DNA of 64,000 nucleotides from Pelobates cultripes (taxonomy: Eukaryota > Chordata > Amphibia > Anura > Pelobatidae). The notes beneath the pieces were generated by a model. It searched no databases. It saw only the letters and a program-made list of their open reading frames with translations, and was not told where the DNA came from. This document shows, piece after piece, positions 11,201 through 21,002 of this stretch; the stretch's first letter is position 1; the number at the start of each line of letters is the position of its first letter. A program made the translations under genes and the position numbers. The stretch covers positions 272,971,707 through 273,035,706 of the forward strand of contig OW240915.1 of the NCBI GenBank assembly GCA_933207985.1, read 5' to 3'.

Positions 11201-12646
11201 GTCCTTCATCACCCCCACATCCACATGCCTAGCGCCCACTCCCCAATCCAAATGTACTCGGGCAACAGGTAAGCGAAACACGGCACCCCCTGCTACCCTT
11301 ACTGCCACAGTGTCTCCAGTGTGTTGATGCTCTGAGACCAAGTTCTTTTGGAGCAGTGTCATCGTGGCTCCTGTGTCTCTCAGCCCATTCACCACTCTGC
11401 CATTTAGCTTCACAGTTTGCCGATGTTGCTGGCGATTATCCTGGTGAGCCGCTTGCACTGGGTCTGCCTCGTGCAGAATGCCCCAAAATTCCTCCTGCTC
11501 TAGGCAGTGAGCAGCAGGCTGAGGTGGGCGCTGGTTTCCGTTAACTGGTCTCCTCCAGGACTGAGCCTGGTTGGCACTGTTCAGGGGGCACTCAGGACGC
11601 TTGTGCCCCAACTGCTTGCACCCATAGCACCGGATGGGTTGGGAGTACTCCCGGGCATTAAATCGGGCTGGTTGCATATAATTGTTAGCTGGTGGTGCAG
11701 CTGGGGTACGGTGTACTGGGGGTTGGTAGACTGCAGGAGCGGGTGTTACTGCTGGTCGATACTCCAGTCTGGCAGGGGCTTTAGCAGCTGTACCATCCAA
11801 CTTGCGGGCATCCGTGTATTCGTCTGCCAGACGGGCAGCCTCGGGTAGGGTAGAGGGTTTTCTGTCTCTGACCCATTCCCGGACCCCAGCAGGTAGTCTA
11901 TCAAAGCAGTGCTCCAGCAGGAACACTTGTAACACCTCCTCCCCAGTTACCGCTTGGCATCCAGCCATCCAGTGGGCTGCGGTACGATGGACTCTGCAGG
12001 CCCATTCCACATAAGAGTCCCCAACCAGCTTGTTGGTTTCTCTAAACCTCCGCCTGTACGCCTCTGGGGTCACTGCATACCTGGCTAGGAGCGCCTCTTT
12101 CACAGCCCGGTAGCTGGTGATCTCCTCCTCTGGGATGGCCCGAAAAGCTTCACTAGCCCGGCCAGATAATTTCCCAGAGAGGATGGTGACCCATTCATCT
12201 GCAGGTACCTGATGTAGCGCACACTGCCTCTCAAAGTCTGCCAAAAATCCATCAATCTCTCCCTCTGTTTCCACAAAATTTTTAAACGCAGCAAAAGGTA
12301 CCTTTTTTCTAGCAACCACATTATTGTCATACGGTACCTCTGCTGCTGCAGCTCCTCTTTCCCGGGCTGCCTGTTGTGTTGCAACTGCTGCCTGCACACG
12401 AACCACGATGTCAGCTGAGGGGTTGGGGCCAAAATGTGCCAGCCTTATTTGTACTGCCCGGTTGAATTGTATTTCCTCGGGTGTTAAATCCAAGGTACTG
12501 GGCACGTTGACTCTTTCCATTCCCGTTGCTGCATCCATCTCCATTAGCAAAGCAATAATCTCCCGTTTCTTTAAATTGCTTGCTGACCTTCCTCGGCGTT
12601 CCAATATGTCCTTAAGTGTAGCACGCCTTAATTCCTCGTACTGCAT
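8228..12646 (-). CDS. Gag-Pol polyprotein, Gmr1-like (gag-PR-INT-RT-RH), intact
   Basis: One uninterrupted frame of 1,472 codons encodes the whole polyprotein, starting at the ATG 55 bp inside the 5' LTR. Seen in order: a capsid-like region (about 110-280) with a SCAN-like part (190-280); a CCHC zinc knuckle (C340, C343, H348, C353); an aspartic protease with DTG (424-426); an integrase with an HHCC finger (about 623-663), a D,D35E core (D693, D753, E789) and a GPY motif near 927; a reverse transcriptase (about 1060-1250, YLDD at 1199-1202); and an RNase H (D1350, D1417, D1460). Ty3/gypsy elements normally place integrase last, so this order identifies a Gmr1-like element. No chromodomain, envelope or frameshift site is seen. 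All catalytic residues checked are present. Confidence 0.93.
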   Translation of the reverse strand: MQYEELRRATLKDILERRGRSASNLKKREIIALLMEMDAATGMERVNVPSTLDLTPEEIQFNRAVQIRLAHFGPNPSADIVVRVQAAVATQQAARERGAAAAEVPYDNNVVARKKVPFAAFKNFVETEGEIDGFLADFERQCALHQVPADEWVTILSGKLSGRASEAFRAIPEEEITSYRAVKEALLARYAVTPEAYRRRFRETNKLVGDSYVEWACRVHRTAAHWMAGCQAVTGEEVLQVFLLEHCFDRLPAGVREWVRDRKPSTLPEAARLADEYTDARKLDGTAAKAPARLEYRPAVTPAPAVYQPPVHRTPAAPPANNYMQPARFNAREYSQPIRCYGCKQLGHKRPECPLNSANQAQSWRRPVNGNQRPPQPAAHCLEQEEFWGILHEADPVQAAHQDNRQQHRQTVKLNGRVVNGLRDTGATMTLLQKNLVSEHQHTGDTVAVRVAGGAVFRLPVARVHLDWGVGARHVDVGVMKDLPADVLLGNDLAPLVSAYAPMGPADVNPVTTRAQTRAAGTSPLADETQVRSPSPTDTPDQVPLSWDSPEEFGRETRADPTLQRYKDRAEAGEEGIDGERYEWVGDRLYRIPKPSQKSVASPPNRQLVVPAKYRQEILRIGHDVPLAGHLGSRRTAYRISQNFFWPNFNQAVRMYCSTCDTCQRVGKRGDHPKARLLSMPIIGEPFARIAVDIVGPLARASPSGKKYVLTVVDYATRYPEAVALSNIEAETVADALVRIFTRVGFPKEILSDQGTQFTAVLTQQLWKVCGIKPLLSSPYHPQTNGLCERFNGTLKQMLRTFTDTCRDWERFLPHLLFSYREVPQESTGFSPFELLYGRRVRGPLDLIRGHWEGETEQEGTPIVPYVLELRDRMEKLSLMVRENLQAAQGRQKRWYDQGARQRVFQVGQKVLVLKPVKANKMQASWQGPYKVVAQICDTTYLIASCADERIQRSFHVNMLKEYQERPENIAAVCAPAADDSENLPLPDLLERDSQTDLTTLVQLGDRLNPTERVQAQQLLWEKQATFSQEPGYTTLAVHKVETPGQTPLRQPPYRIPEAVREGMRKEIQEMTQLGVIEHSDSPWASPVVLVPKKDGTTRFCVDYRRLNERTTTDAYPMPRVDELLDRIARGRYLTTIDLCKGYWQIPLAEDAIPKSAFVTPFGLYQFKVMPFGMKNAPATFQRMVDRLLDGFQEFACAYLDDIAIYSGSWEEHLVHVGVVLDKIRAAGLTLKPEKCHLGMAEVQYLGHRVGCGSQRPEPAKVEAVANWPTPTTKTQVLAFLGTAGYYRRFVPDYSAIAKPLTDLTKKNLPKQVLWSPACEAAFQALKQALVNAPVLAAPVPNKRFLVHTDASMYGLGAVLSQVGEDGGEHPVAYLSRKLLPREVSYAAVEKECLALVWALKKLSPYLYGQEFSLVTDHNPLVWLNRVSGDNGRLLRWSLALQPYNFTISYRPGKLNGNADGLSRQTDVSITS

Positions 12647-12679
12647 CTCTTGTAGCTGACCTCCAGTGCTGTAGGATTC

Positions 12680-12698
12680 ATCCCGTCGCTTGCCACCA
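12680..12698 (-). other. Primer-binding site of copy A (altered tRNA-Leu type)
   Basis: Starting two bases inside the 5' LTR, the coding strand reads TGGTGGCAAGCGACGGGAT. Compared with the copy C site, which fits the 3' end of tRNA-Leu, it has one extra A and two substitutions. Eight bases at the 3'-CCA side still match. This may weaken priming. Confidence 0.65.
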
Positions 12699-12700
12699 AT

Positions 12701-13868
12701 TGTTAAGACACCTCCCGTGTCTTTAAGCCAAACCGCCGTTTAGTAAACCTTCCCCGGCTGCAGTACAGTCTCTGTTCGCTTACTCTGTAACCCACGAACC
12801 AAATGCAGGGGAAGCGGCAATCTCCCGATCGAAATCCACGAACGGCTCCAAACTCCCGAACGGCAATATACGAACTGCTAGGAACCGTCGAACAATAATA
12901 TCCCCAAAGCGGCTTTCGTTCCATCCAGCAGTCTCTAAGCGTGAAGAAGAAATCCCCCCAATAACGAGACAGAAGCTCCGCATTGAGGGTCAAATAAGAT
13001 CTGGGTTTACTGTGGGCTACCTGCCCGTATTTATGCAGGTCTCCCACCTGGTGGACACTCCCCTAGGGGACCAAATGGAAGACTTAAAGTACAGACAGAT
13101 AGCAGGACATTTCTGACACACAGTCACATATTTTACCCACAGTACATTCTGATTCCCTCCCCTCTGTCCTGGAGTTAATTACCAAGTAACTCAATTAACT
13201 CCAGGACAAGGACAGTCGCCATCTTAAACATGAAATAATAAAAGACACAAAAATGCATAACTACATGAAGACTGAACATTTCCCATTCGTATTACATGTC
13301 CCCAGATAGCCTGGATCTGAGTGCATATTATTGGCGAATAGCGCTCAGATCCCACACACATAGTTCAATCGCCATGGAGTCAAAGTTCTTACAGTCCTTC
13401 GGTACACGAATGACTCCATGGGTGGGCTATCTGGGTTAAGTCTTTTGTGTGTTCTCAATCTCCCGAACGGCCGATGTTCGCATGCTTTCGTGGAGGCAGC
13501 CAGGCGTTCCCTTGTTTCAGCGGTGTTCGACAGAAAAAGTGTCCGTTTTCCGTTCCATAGAAATAGAGCCAAACACCGCTGAGCGTTCGCATGATTTAAA
13601 ATGGCCGCTGCCTCGTGGTCGACATACGAACGACGACCACCCTGAGTTCGGTTTAATTGAGAAGTGTCTGCGGTTAACCACAACGTTATAATGGTGATCA
13701 CTTCGTTAACCTGCAGCACACTCCTCACTTGGGTGGCCGTTCGTTCGGCGGTTTTGTTCGGGAAAAAGAGTCATTCGAATGGCTGGGCTATAGAAACCAG
13801 CCATTCATACGAACGGGGACAAACAGACGAACGGGCAAAAAATCCAGCAGACAGATGGTTCTGTCACA
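12701..13868 (-). repeat. 5' LTR of copy A
   Basis: At 1,168 bp it is nearly identical to the LTR at 6988-8154. It would carry the promoter for copy A. It contains the same inverted repeats, including the three-stem array at 13301-13435. Confidence 0.92.
13028..13036 (-). promoter_or_regulatory. TATA-like box in 5' LTR
   Basis: The coding strand carries TGCATAAATACGGG here, an ATAAATA core in the last third of the LTR, and the same box is conserved in all copies. It is the best TATA candidate; the transcription start is not mapped. Confidence 0.35.
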
Positions 13869-16401
13869 CGATGAAGTGATGTATAAAGTATGAAGTGATG
13901 TATAAAGTATGAAGTGATGTATAAAGTGTGAAATAATGTATAAAGTGTGAAGTGATGTATAAAGTATGAAGTGATGTATAAAGTGTGAAATAATGTATAA
14001 AGTGTGAAGTGATGTATAAAGTGTGAAGTGATGTATAAAGTGTGAAGTAATGTATAAAGTATGAAGTGATGTATAAAGTGTGAAGTGATGTATAAAGTGT
14101 GAAATGATGTATAAAGTGTGAAGTGAAGTATAAAGTGTGAAATAATGTATAAAGTGTGAAATAATGTATAAAGTATGAAGTGATGTATAAAGTGTGAAAT
14201 AATGTATAAAGTATGAAGTGATGTATAAAGTGTGAAATGATGTATAAAGTGTGAAGTGATGTATAAAGTGAAGTGATGTATAAAGTGTGAAGTAATGTAT
14301 AAAGTGTGAAGTAATGTATAAAGTGTGAAGTGATGTATAAAGTGTGAAATAATGTATAAAGTATGAAGTGATGTATAAAGTGTGAAGTAATGTATAAAGT
14401 ATGAAGTGATGTATAAAGTATGAAGTGATGTATAAAGTGTGAAGTGATGTATAAAGTGTGAAATAATGTATAAAGTATGAATTGATGTATAAAGTATGAA
14501 GTGATGTATAAAGTGTGAAGTGATGTATAAAGTATGAAGTGATGTATAAAGTATGAAGTGATGTATAAAGTGTGAAGTGATGTATAAAGTATGAAGTGAT
14601 GTATAAAGTATGAAGTGATGTATAAAGTGTGAAGTGATGTATAAAGTGTGAAGTGATGTATAAAGTGTGAAATAATGTATAAAGTGTGAAGTGATGTATA
14701 AAGTGTGAAATGATGTATAAAGTGTGAAGTGATGTATAAAGTATGAAGTGATGTATAAAGTGTGAAGTGATGTATAAAGTGTGAAGTGATGTATAAAGTA
14801 TGAAGTGATGTATAAAGTGTGAAGTAATGTATAAAGTGTGAAGTAATGTATAAAGTGTGAAGTGATGTATAAAGTGTGAAATAATGTATAAAGTATGAAG
14901 TGATGTATAAAGTGTGAAGTAATGTTTAAAGTGTGAAGTGATGTATAAAGTGTGAAATAATGTATAAAGTGTGAAGTGATGTATAAAGTGTGAAATAATG
15001 TATAAAGTATGAAGTGATGTATAAAGTGTGAAGTAATGTATAAAGTGTGAAGTGATGTATAAAGTGTGAAATGATGTATAAAGTGTGAAGTGATGTATAA
15101 AGTATGAAGTGATGTATAAAGTATGAAGTGATGTATAAAGTGTGAAATGATGTATAAAGTATGAAGTGATGTATAAAGTATGAAGTGATGTATAAAGTGT
15201 GAAGTGATGTATAAAGTGTGAAATAATGTATAGAGTATGAAGTGATGTATAAAGTATGAAGTGATGTATAAAGTGTGAAGTGATGTATAAAGTGTGAAAT
15301 GATGTATAAAGTGTGAAGTGATGTATAAAGTATGAAGTGATGTATAAAGTGTGAAGTGATGTATAAAGTATGAAGTGATGTATAAAGTATGAAGTGATGT
15401 ATAAAGTGTGAAGTGATGTATAAAGTGTGAAGTGATGTATAAAGTGTGAAATAATGTATAAAGTGTGAAGTGATGTATAAAGTGTGAAATAATGTATAAA
15501 GTGTGAAGTGATGTATAAAGTGTGAAATAATGTATAAAGTATGAAGTGATGTATAAAGTGTGAAGTGATGTATAAAATGTGAAGTGATGTATAAAGTATG
15601 AAATGATGTATAAAGTGTGAAATAATGTATAAAGTGTGAAGTGATGTATAAAGTGTGAAGTGATGTATAAAGTGTGAAGTAATGTATAAAGTATGAAGTG
15701 ATGTATAAAGTATGAAATGATGTATAAAGTGTGAAGTGATGTATAANNNNNNNNNNNNNNNNNNNNNNNNNNNNNNNNNNNNNNNNNNNNNNNNNNNNNN
15801 NNNNNNNNNNNNNNNNNNNNNNNNNNNNNNNNNNNNNNNNNNNNNNATAAAGTGTGAAGTGATGTATAAAGTGTGAAGTGATGTATAAAGTATGAAGTGA
15901 TGTATAAAGTGTGAAGTGATGTATAAAGTGTGAAGTGATGTATAAAGTGTGAAGTGATATTTAAAGTATGAAGTGATGTATAAAGTGTGAATAATGTATA
16001 AGTGATGTATAAAGTGTGAAGTGATGTATAAAGTGTGAAGTGATGTATAAAAGAAATAATGTATAAAGTATGAAGTAATGTATAAAGTATGAAGTGATGT
16101 ATAAAGTGTGAAGTGATGTATAAAGTGTGAAATAATGTATAAAGTATGAATTGATGTATAAAGTATGAAGTGATGTATAAAGTGATGAAGTGATGTATAA
16201 AGTATGAAGTGATGTATAAAGTATGAAGTGATGTATAAAGTGTGAAGTGATGTATAAAGTATGAAGTGATGTATAAAGTATGAAGTGATGTATAAAGTGT
16301 GAAGTGATGTATAAAGTGTGAAGTGATGTATAAAGTGTGAAATAATGTATAAAGTGTGAAGTGATGTATAAAGTGTGAAGTGATGTATAAAGTGTGAAAT
16401 A
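13869..16401. repeat. 19-bp satellite array
   Basis: About 130 tandem copies of a 19-bp unit, ATGAAGTGATGTATAAAGT, with recurrent variants (GTG for ATG, AATAATG for AGTGATG). It is interrupted by 100 N at 15747-15846, so the true length is unknown. The minus strand has no stop codon in any frame across most of the array, producing open frames of more than 860 codons with a 19-residue period. These are not considered genes. Confidence 0.95.
15747..15846. other. Assembly gap of 100 N
   Basis: Exactly 100 N inside the 19-bp array, a conventional placeholder for a gap of unknown size where assembly failed in the repeat. Confidence 0.99.
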
Positions 16402-16751
16402 AGGTCCCATTCACTTGTGATGTTCACATTAAAATATCATGGCTATAATCTATAGTCGAACAGAGGTCGCTAAACCCCTTAGACACAAATCAAGAACCAG
16501 ACATCACTTGTATGTCTATATATTGCACAGAATGGCACATGATTGTATTTTACCCAATATATATAATAAGAGACACGTTAATTAACCGATTCAGCAATAA
16601 TACAAATTTTTGAGAATACATTGAAACTTTGCATTAATATTTTACCAAATGTTTTCATTATTCTGTCCTTAATAAATTACCCTCAAAGGAACATAATGTT
16701 TCCACTATTTTGCGTCATTACTTTATGTCCAGGTAGATTTTGGTGATTCTT
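16402..16751. other. Upstream region of the olfactory receptor gene
   Basis: About 350 bp of AT-rich sequence between the satellite and the receptor start codon. No clear TATA box or splice acceptor could be assigned. Olfactory receptor genes usually have upstream non-coding exons, which were not found. Confidence 0.4.
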
Positions 16752-17687
16752 ATGGAAGACTCCAACCAGACGGCTGAGAATGGATTCATCCTTCTTGGTC
16801 TGTCGACCATCCCGAACCTTCAAGCTATTTTCTTCTCCCTGTTTTTGGCTGTGTATGTAGTCACTCTAGTAGGAAACACTATGCTTATTGTAGCTGTGAG
16901 AGTAAATACTCAGCTCCAGACCCCAATGTATTTCTTCCTCAGTAATCTCGCCTTCATTGACATCTGTTTCTCCACCACCATAGTGCCCCAACTTTTGGCA
17001 AACACTTTAGTTGACAATGGAAGAATTACTTTACTGGGATGTGCAGCTCAGATGCTCATATCTACATCTCTTGGTTCAGTGGAATGTCTGTTGCTGGCAA
17101 TCATGTCCTTCGACCGATACGCAGCTATCTGTAAACCCTTACATTACAATGTTATCATGAGCAAGAAACTGTGTATCTCTCTAACAGCTGGATGCTGGAC
17201 AGTCAGTTTGATAAATTCCTTTGTCCATGTTGTCCTAATTTTTAAAATGCCATTTTGCAGATCTCACCATGTTAACCACATTTTTTGTGAGGTGCCTTTA
17301 TTTTTTCAATTGTCTTGCGCAGACCCCTGGTTTAATGAGATTGCAATGTATATTTCAACTGTTATTATTGTGACATGTTCCTTTTTGCTAACACTAGTGT
17401 CTTATATTCACATTATTTCCACAATATTAATGATCCGTTCTTCTGAGGGACGTCATAAAGTTTTTTCGACCTGCGCATCTCATCTTATTGTGGTCAGTCT
17501 CTATTACACCCCAATCATGTCCATGTATCTGCGCCCACATTCCGCGTACTCTCCCGAAACAGACAAAGACATTTCCCTTCTCTACACCACGGTTACACCA
17601 ATGCTGAATCCCATTGTCTACAGCATCAGAAATAAACCTGTTAAAGACACCATAAAAAAAATATTAACCAGGGAAAGGCACGGCTAA
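16752..17687 (+). CDS. Olfactory receptor, class II type, intact single exon
   Basis: This 311-residue seven-helix odorant receptor would sit in the ciliary membrane of olfactory neurons and signal through G-olf. The ATG at 16752 is chosen because it gives the usual short N-terminus with an N-glycosylation site (NQT at 5-7); the frame upstream has no other ATG. Visible hallmarks are GN (41-42) in helix 1, PMYFFLSNLA (58-67) in helix 2, Cys97 before helix 3, SFDRYAAIC (119-127) after helix 3, KVFSTCASHL (236-245) into helix 6 and PMLNPIVYSIRN (283-294) in helix 7. There are no stops or frameshifts. A truncated duplicate lies 40 bp downstream. The ligand and subfamily cannot be assigned by reading. 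Confidence 0.95.
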   Translation: MEDSNQTAENGFILLGLSTIPNLQAIFFSLFLAVYVVTLVGNTMLIVAVRVNTQLQTPMYFFLSNLAFIDICFSTTIVPQLLANTLVDNGRITLLGCAAQMLISTSLGSVECLLLAIMSFDRYAAICKPLHYNVIMSKKLCISLTAGCWTVSLINSFVHVVLIFKMPFCRSHHVNHIFCEVPLFFQLSCADPWFNEIAMYISTVIIVTCSFLLTLVSYIHIISTILMIRSSEGRHKVFSTCASHLIVVSLYYTPIMSMYLRPHSAYSPETDKDISLLYTTVTPMLNPIVYSIRNKPVKDTIKKILTRERHG

Positions 17688-17727
17688 GCAAATACAAAAG
17701 GCTGTTATAAACTCTGTGTCTGGATTC

Positions 17728-18230
17728 CAAGAGATTGCGCATCTCTCTAACAACTGAATGCTGGACAGTCTGTTTGATAAATGCTTTAATCCATGTTATC
17801 CTAATGTTTAAAATGCCATTTTGCAGGTCCCGTCATGTCAACCACTTATTTTGTGAGCTGCCTCCATTCTTTCAACTATCTTGTACAGACACCTGGTTAA
17901 ACGAGATTGCAATGTATGTTGCAACTGTGATATATTTCTTCTTTACCACTCTAACATCAGACATTTATATTATTTCCACAATATTAAAGATCCATTCTTC
18001 TGAAGGACGTCATCAAATTTTCTCGACCTTCACATCTCACCTCACCGTGGTCACCATCATGTCCATCTACCTGCGCCCACATTCCGCATACTACCCTGAA
18101 ACAGACAAACATATCTCCCTTCTCTACACCACGGTTACTCCAATGCTGAATCCCATTGTCTACAGCATCAGAAATAAACCTGTTAAAGGCACTATAAAGA
18201 GAATGTTTACCAGGCAAAGAAATGGCATAG
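17728..18230 (+). pseudogene. Olfactory receptor pseudogene, 5'-truncated tandem duplicate
   Basis: Homology to the upstream receptor begins near its residue 137, so helices 1-3 and the DRY region are absent. The rest is readable through helix 7 with PMLNPIVYSIRN kept. Five codons are lost in frame near helix 6, where SLYYTP stands in the intact copy. The stop codon of the parent (ggctaag) is changed to ggcatag, so the frame runs on to 18415. The match continues into the 3' flank to about 18258, so the duplication included untranslated sequence. Without helices 1-3 it cannot be a functional receptor. Confidence 0.9.
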
Positions 18231-18415
18231 CAAATACAAAAAGCTGTTATAAACCCTTTGTTTATAAAGTGTTAGCATTTTCCCTCTGGTTAAAGATATA
18301 TATTTTGCAGTTATACATATTTTGCCCAAAAGATAGATCCCCTGTTACTCCTGTGATGTTTTGTCATTCTAAGATCAGAAATGTTATTTCGCAGAAGATA
18401 TACACAGGGCTATAA

Positions 18416-19375
18416 CTAATTCCAGGAAACCACCATTTCATTTTTGTTGAAGAAATAAGTGCAACTAAGTTCCAAAAGAAATCTAAAATTGACTTATATT
18501 CTCCCCCAAATAGAGGGAAATAATTAAATGTTTTGCTGCCACTAAAGGATCAGAGCTACGTGAATTTTTATTCTTTATTATTGTCGTAAATTGGCGATAC
18601 GGCAGTAAATGAAAACATTGGTTGTGTATATAAACAAAGAGGGGAGTCTTGCAGAGGTAACAAGTAATGTCTGGCTAAGCTGCACTTTTTTTGTAATAGT
18701 TGGTTATAATAACATAATGCAGGCTAGAAATATATGTCTGGGTAATAAGCATAAATAGAGCCAGAGGGGTGAGACTCACAACAATGCCATATTGCCAGTC
18801 TTTCCAGTGGCAATACAATAGATTAGAAGACTAGTTATAGTAATGAGAAGTACGAGGACATTCTAACCCTACCCACAACTCAATTTGTATAATATATATA
18901 TATCGTCTACACATTCACAAAACTGTTTGCCAGTTGCTCTCCCAATAGATCTGCCCTGAGTTTAACCCAAGCTCCCTCTTACTCATTCTGCCCAAACCCA
19001 GACTAGGTGATGAGACATGAGGAAGGGGGCCAGTATAGATTATTTCCTAAATTACTACTATTATTTATATAGATACAAGAAATTAGGTGCTCGCTATATA
19101 CTTCAATAAACAGGCAGCAGACAATCTTAACAAGGATTTCCCAAAACCTTGTAAACAAATAAGAAAAAATAGAAAAGATATAGATAGTCATGCCAAAATG
19201 ATAATCGCCCCTCACAGAGCAGGTACATACACATACATATGTTGATATAATCATCTGTTGGGATTTGAAAAGTTTTTGAGTATCTCAAAATAATAGTGCC
19301 ATATATCCAAAAAACAGGAGAGTGAGATGTAATATTACACCAAAAGCACACTCACACTTTCTAGAGCTTCAAAGA
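18416..19375. other. AT-rich intergenic sequence
   Basis: No gene, RNA or repeat structure is recognised, apart from a short TA-rich run near 18890. Confidence 0.4.
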
Positions 19376-19600
19376 GCTCTGCTGTATAAAGCATTGATGG
19401 CACAATCCCCGACTCAGGATATATGGTCGGCAGAAGTGGTGGCAGATCTTTAAAATACATCACATGTATAAAAAAAGATAAACAGGAGAGTATCCAATGG
19501 TGCAGCCAGCATGGTAAAGTGACTGTGCAGAAAAGGTATAAATAACCTACTCACATGAGATAGAGCATGGTCCTGCTCTAAGGTTGTAATGCTTTGGTGG
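19376..19600 (-). repeat. Left arm of a 2.5-kb-span inverted repeat pair
   Basis: The reverse complement of this arm matches 21401-21536 joined to 21811-21899 at roughly 90% by eye. The right arm is split by a later insertion. The two arms enclose a hAT-like element and unrecognised sequence. They are probably two opposed copies of one retroelement end. Confidence 0.75.
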
Positions 19601-20115
19601 TGAAATCCCTACCTGGGATATATGTAGATAGGAAGCCAATAAAAGATGCAGGATGTAATTCAAAAAAATCCAAAATAGATAAAATTGAAAAGGATTAACT
19701 TTATTTAATATGAACCAATAAATAAACTTACAAAACAATCCCCATTGTTAGGGTGACGCCCCCATTGATTATGCAGTTATTCCTTCAATCCTCCACTAGT
19801 CCTAATTCCAGATGTGCTGCATATAGTGAAAGTACTCCCTTTGTGTAGCATTTCCCCAGTATTATGGACGCAACCAGCTGTATTGAGTAAAAGAAGCAGT
19901 CTGTTTATTTCAGAGAAAAACACATGCAGTTATGCACAGCCCCAATGCAAGGGGTATCCAACCCAGCCCCCTCAGGACAACCCCTTCCATGTACAGAGGA
20001 ATCCGGTTTGAGCTGGGACCCCCTGTCACTCAGAGCAATCTCAGGTTACATCCACACAGCCCTTCCTTCCAGCAGATATACTTGCTGGCACCCACAGCAT
20101 GGGGTCATTCACATT
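19601..20115. other. Sequence between inverted arm and hAT-like element
   Basis: No recognised gene. The short frames here have no domain and continue into the microsatellite. Confidence 0.4.
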
Positions 20116-21002
20116 CAGGGCTGGATTGGCCCACCGGAAATATCCCGGAGGGCCGTCGGCATCTGGGGCTGGGCAAACAGCTGAGTGTGCTGGGGGACTT
20201 GTGCTGGCGGCCGCTGGGGGAGCTGCACTGTCTCTGCTCCCCAGCGTGCAGCTTAATGAGACCGGGGCCGGAATATGATGTCATATTTTGGCCACAGTCT
20301 CATTCAGCAGAGCGCGAGGGCGGGAGAGCAGAGCCAGCGCAGCTCCCCCAGTGGCCACCAGCAAAAGTCCCCCAGTGGCTGCCAGCACAAGTCCCCCAGC
20401 GGCCGCCAGCACAGGTGCCCCAGCAGCCACCAGCAAACTGTCTGTGTGGTGTGTGTGTCTGTCTGTCTGTCATGGTGTGGGGTGTGTGTGTCTGTCTGTC
20501 ATGGTGTGGGGTGTGTGTCTGTCTGTCTGTGTGTGTCATGGTGTGTGTGTCTGTCTGTCCATCATGGTGTGTGTGTGTCTGTGTCATGGTGTGTGTGTCT
20601 GTCTGTCATGGTGTGTGTGCCTGTCTGTGTCATGGGCGGTGTGTCTGTCCATCATGGGGTGTGTGTCTGTCCGTCATGGGGTGTGTGTCTGTCCGTCATG
20701 GGGTGTGTGTCTGTCTGTGTCATGGTGTGTGTGTCATGGTGTGTGTGTGTCTGTCATGAGGTGTGTATCTGTCATGGTATGTGTGTGTTTCTGTGTCTGT
20801 CATGGTGCATATGTGTGTTTAAAAATAGTGTTTTTGCTCACCTTTTTTTTCCCCATGCTGGTCTCCCCTCAACTGGCCCTGCCTCTATGGCTGAGATCAT
20901 CATAGCCTTACATATTACATGCAACAATATATGGCGCAGCGACTTATGGGGCTGGCATACTTTTTTTTTCCAGGGCTGCTTTGTATCCCCAGTCCGGTCC
21001 TG
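20116..21002. mobile_element. hAT-like non-autonomous element with microsatellite core
   Basis: It begins CAGGGCTGGATTGG and ends CCAGTCCGGTCCTG, an imperfect inverted terminal repeat. It is flanked by ttcacatt (20108-20115) and ctcacatt (21003-21010), an 8-bp target duplication with one mismatch, as hAT elements make. Its core (about 20440-20815) is a TGTGTGTCTGTCTGTCATGG-type repeat. The 3' third is shared in inverse orientation with 47935-48560. No transposase. Confidence 0.7.

Larger units (their letters stand above)
6988..13868 (-). mobile_element. Complete Gmr1-like Ty3/gypsy LTR retrotransposon (copy A)
   Basis: The 6,881-bp minus-strand element has two LTRs of 1,167 and 1,168 bp, a primer-binding site, one intact 1,472-codon gag-pol frame and a polypurine tract. 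By eye the LTRs differ at about four substitutions and one single-base indel, so insertion was recent. Integrase lies upstream of reverse transcriptase, which defines the deuterostome Gmr1-like group. The flanks (gtgtg left, cgatg right) do not match, so no target duplication is visible. The copy looks coding-competent, but its primer-binding site is damaged relative to copy C. Confidence 0.9.

Noticed and set aside
8537..12659. Several frames of 60-132 codons on the plus strand
   Set aside because: They are antisense shadows of the gag-pol gene and recur at the same relative place in copy C.
13788..16427. Open frames of 869-879 codons on the minus strand rich in HFIHHF-type repeats
   Set aside because: They are an artefact of the stop-free 19-bp satellite, open in all three frames and crossing an N gap.
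16740..16751. Start of the olfactory receptor at 16740
   Set aside because: The codon there is TTG; the first ATG is at 16752 and gives the normal N-terminus.
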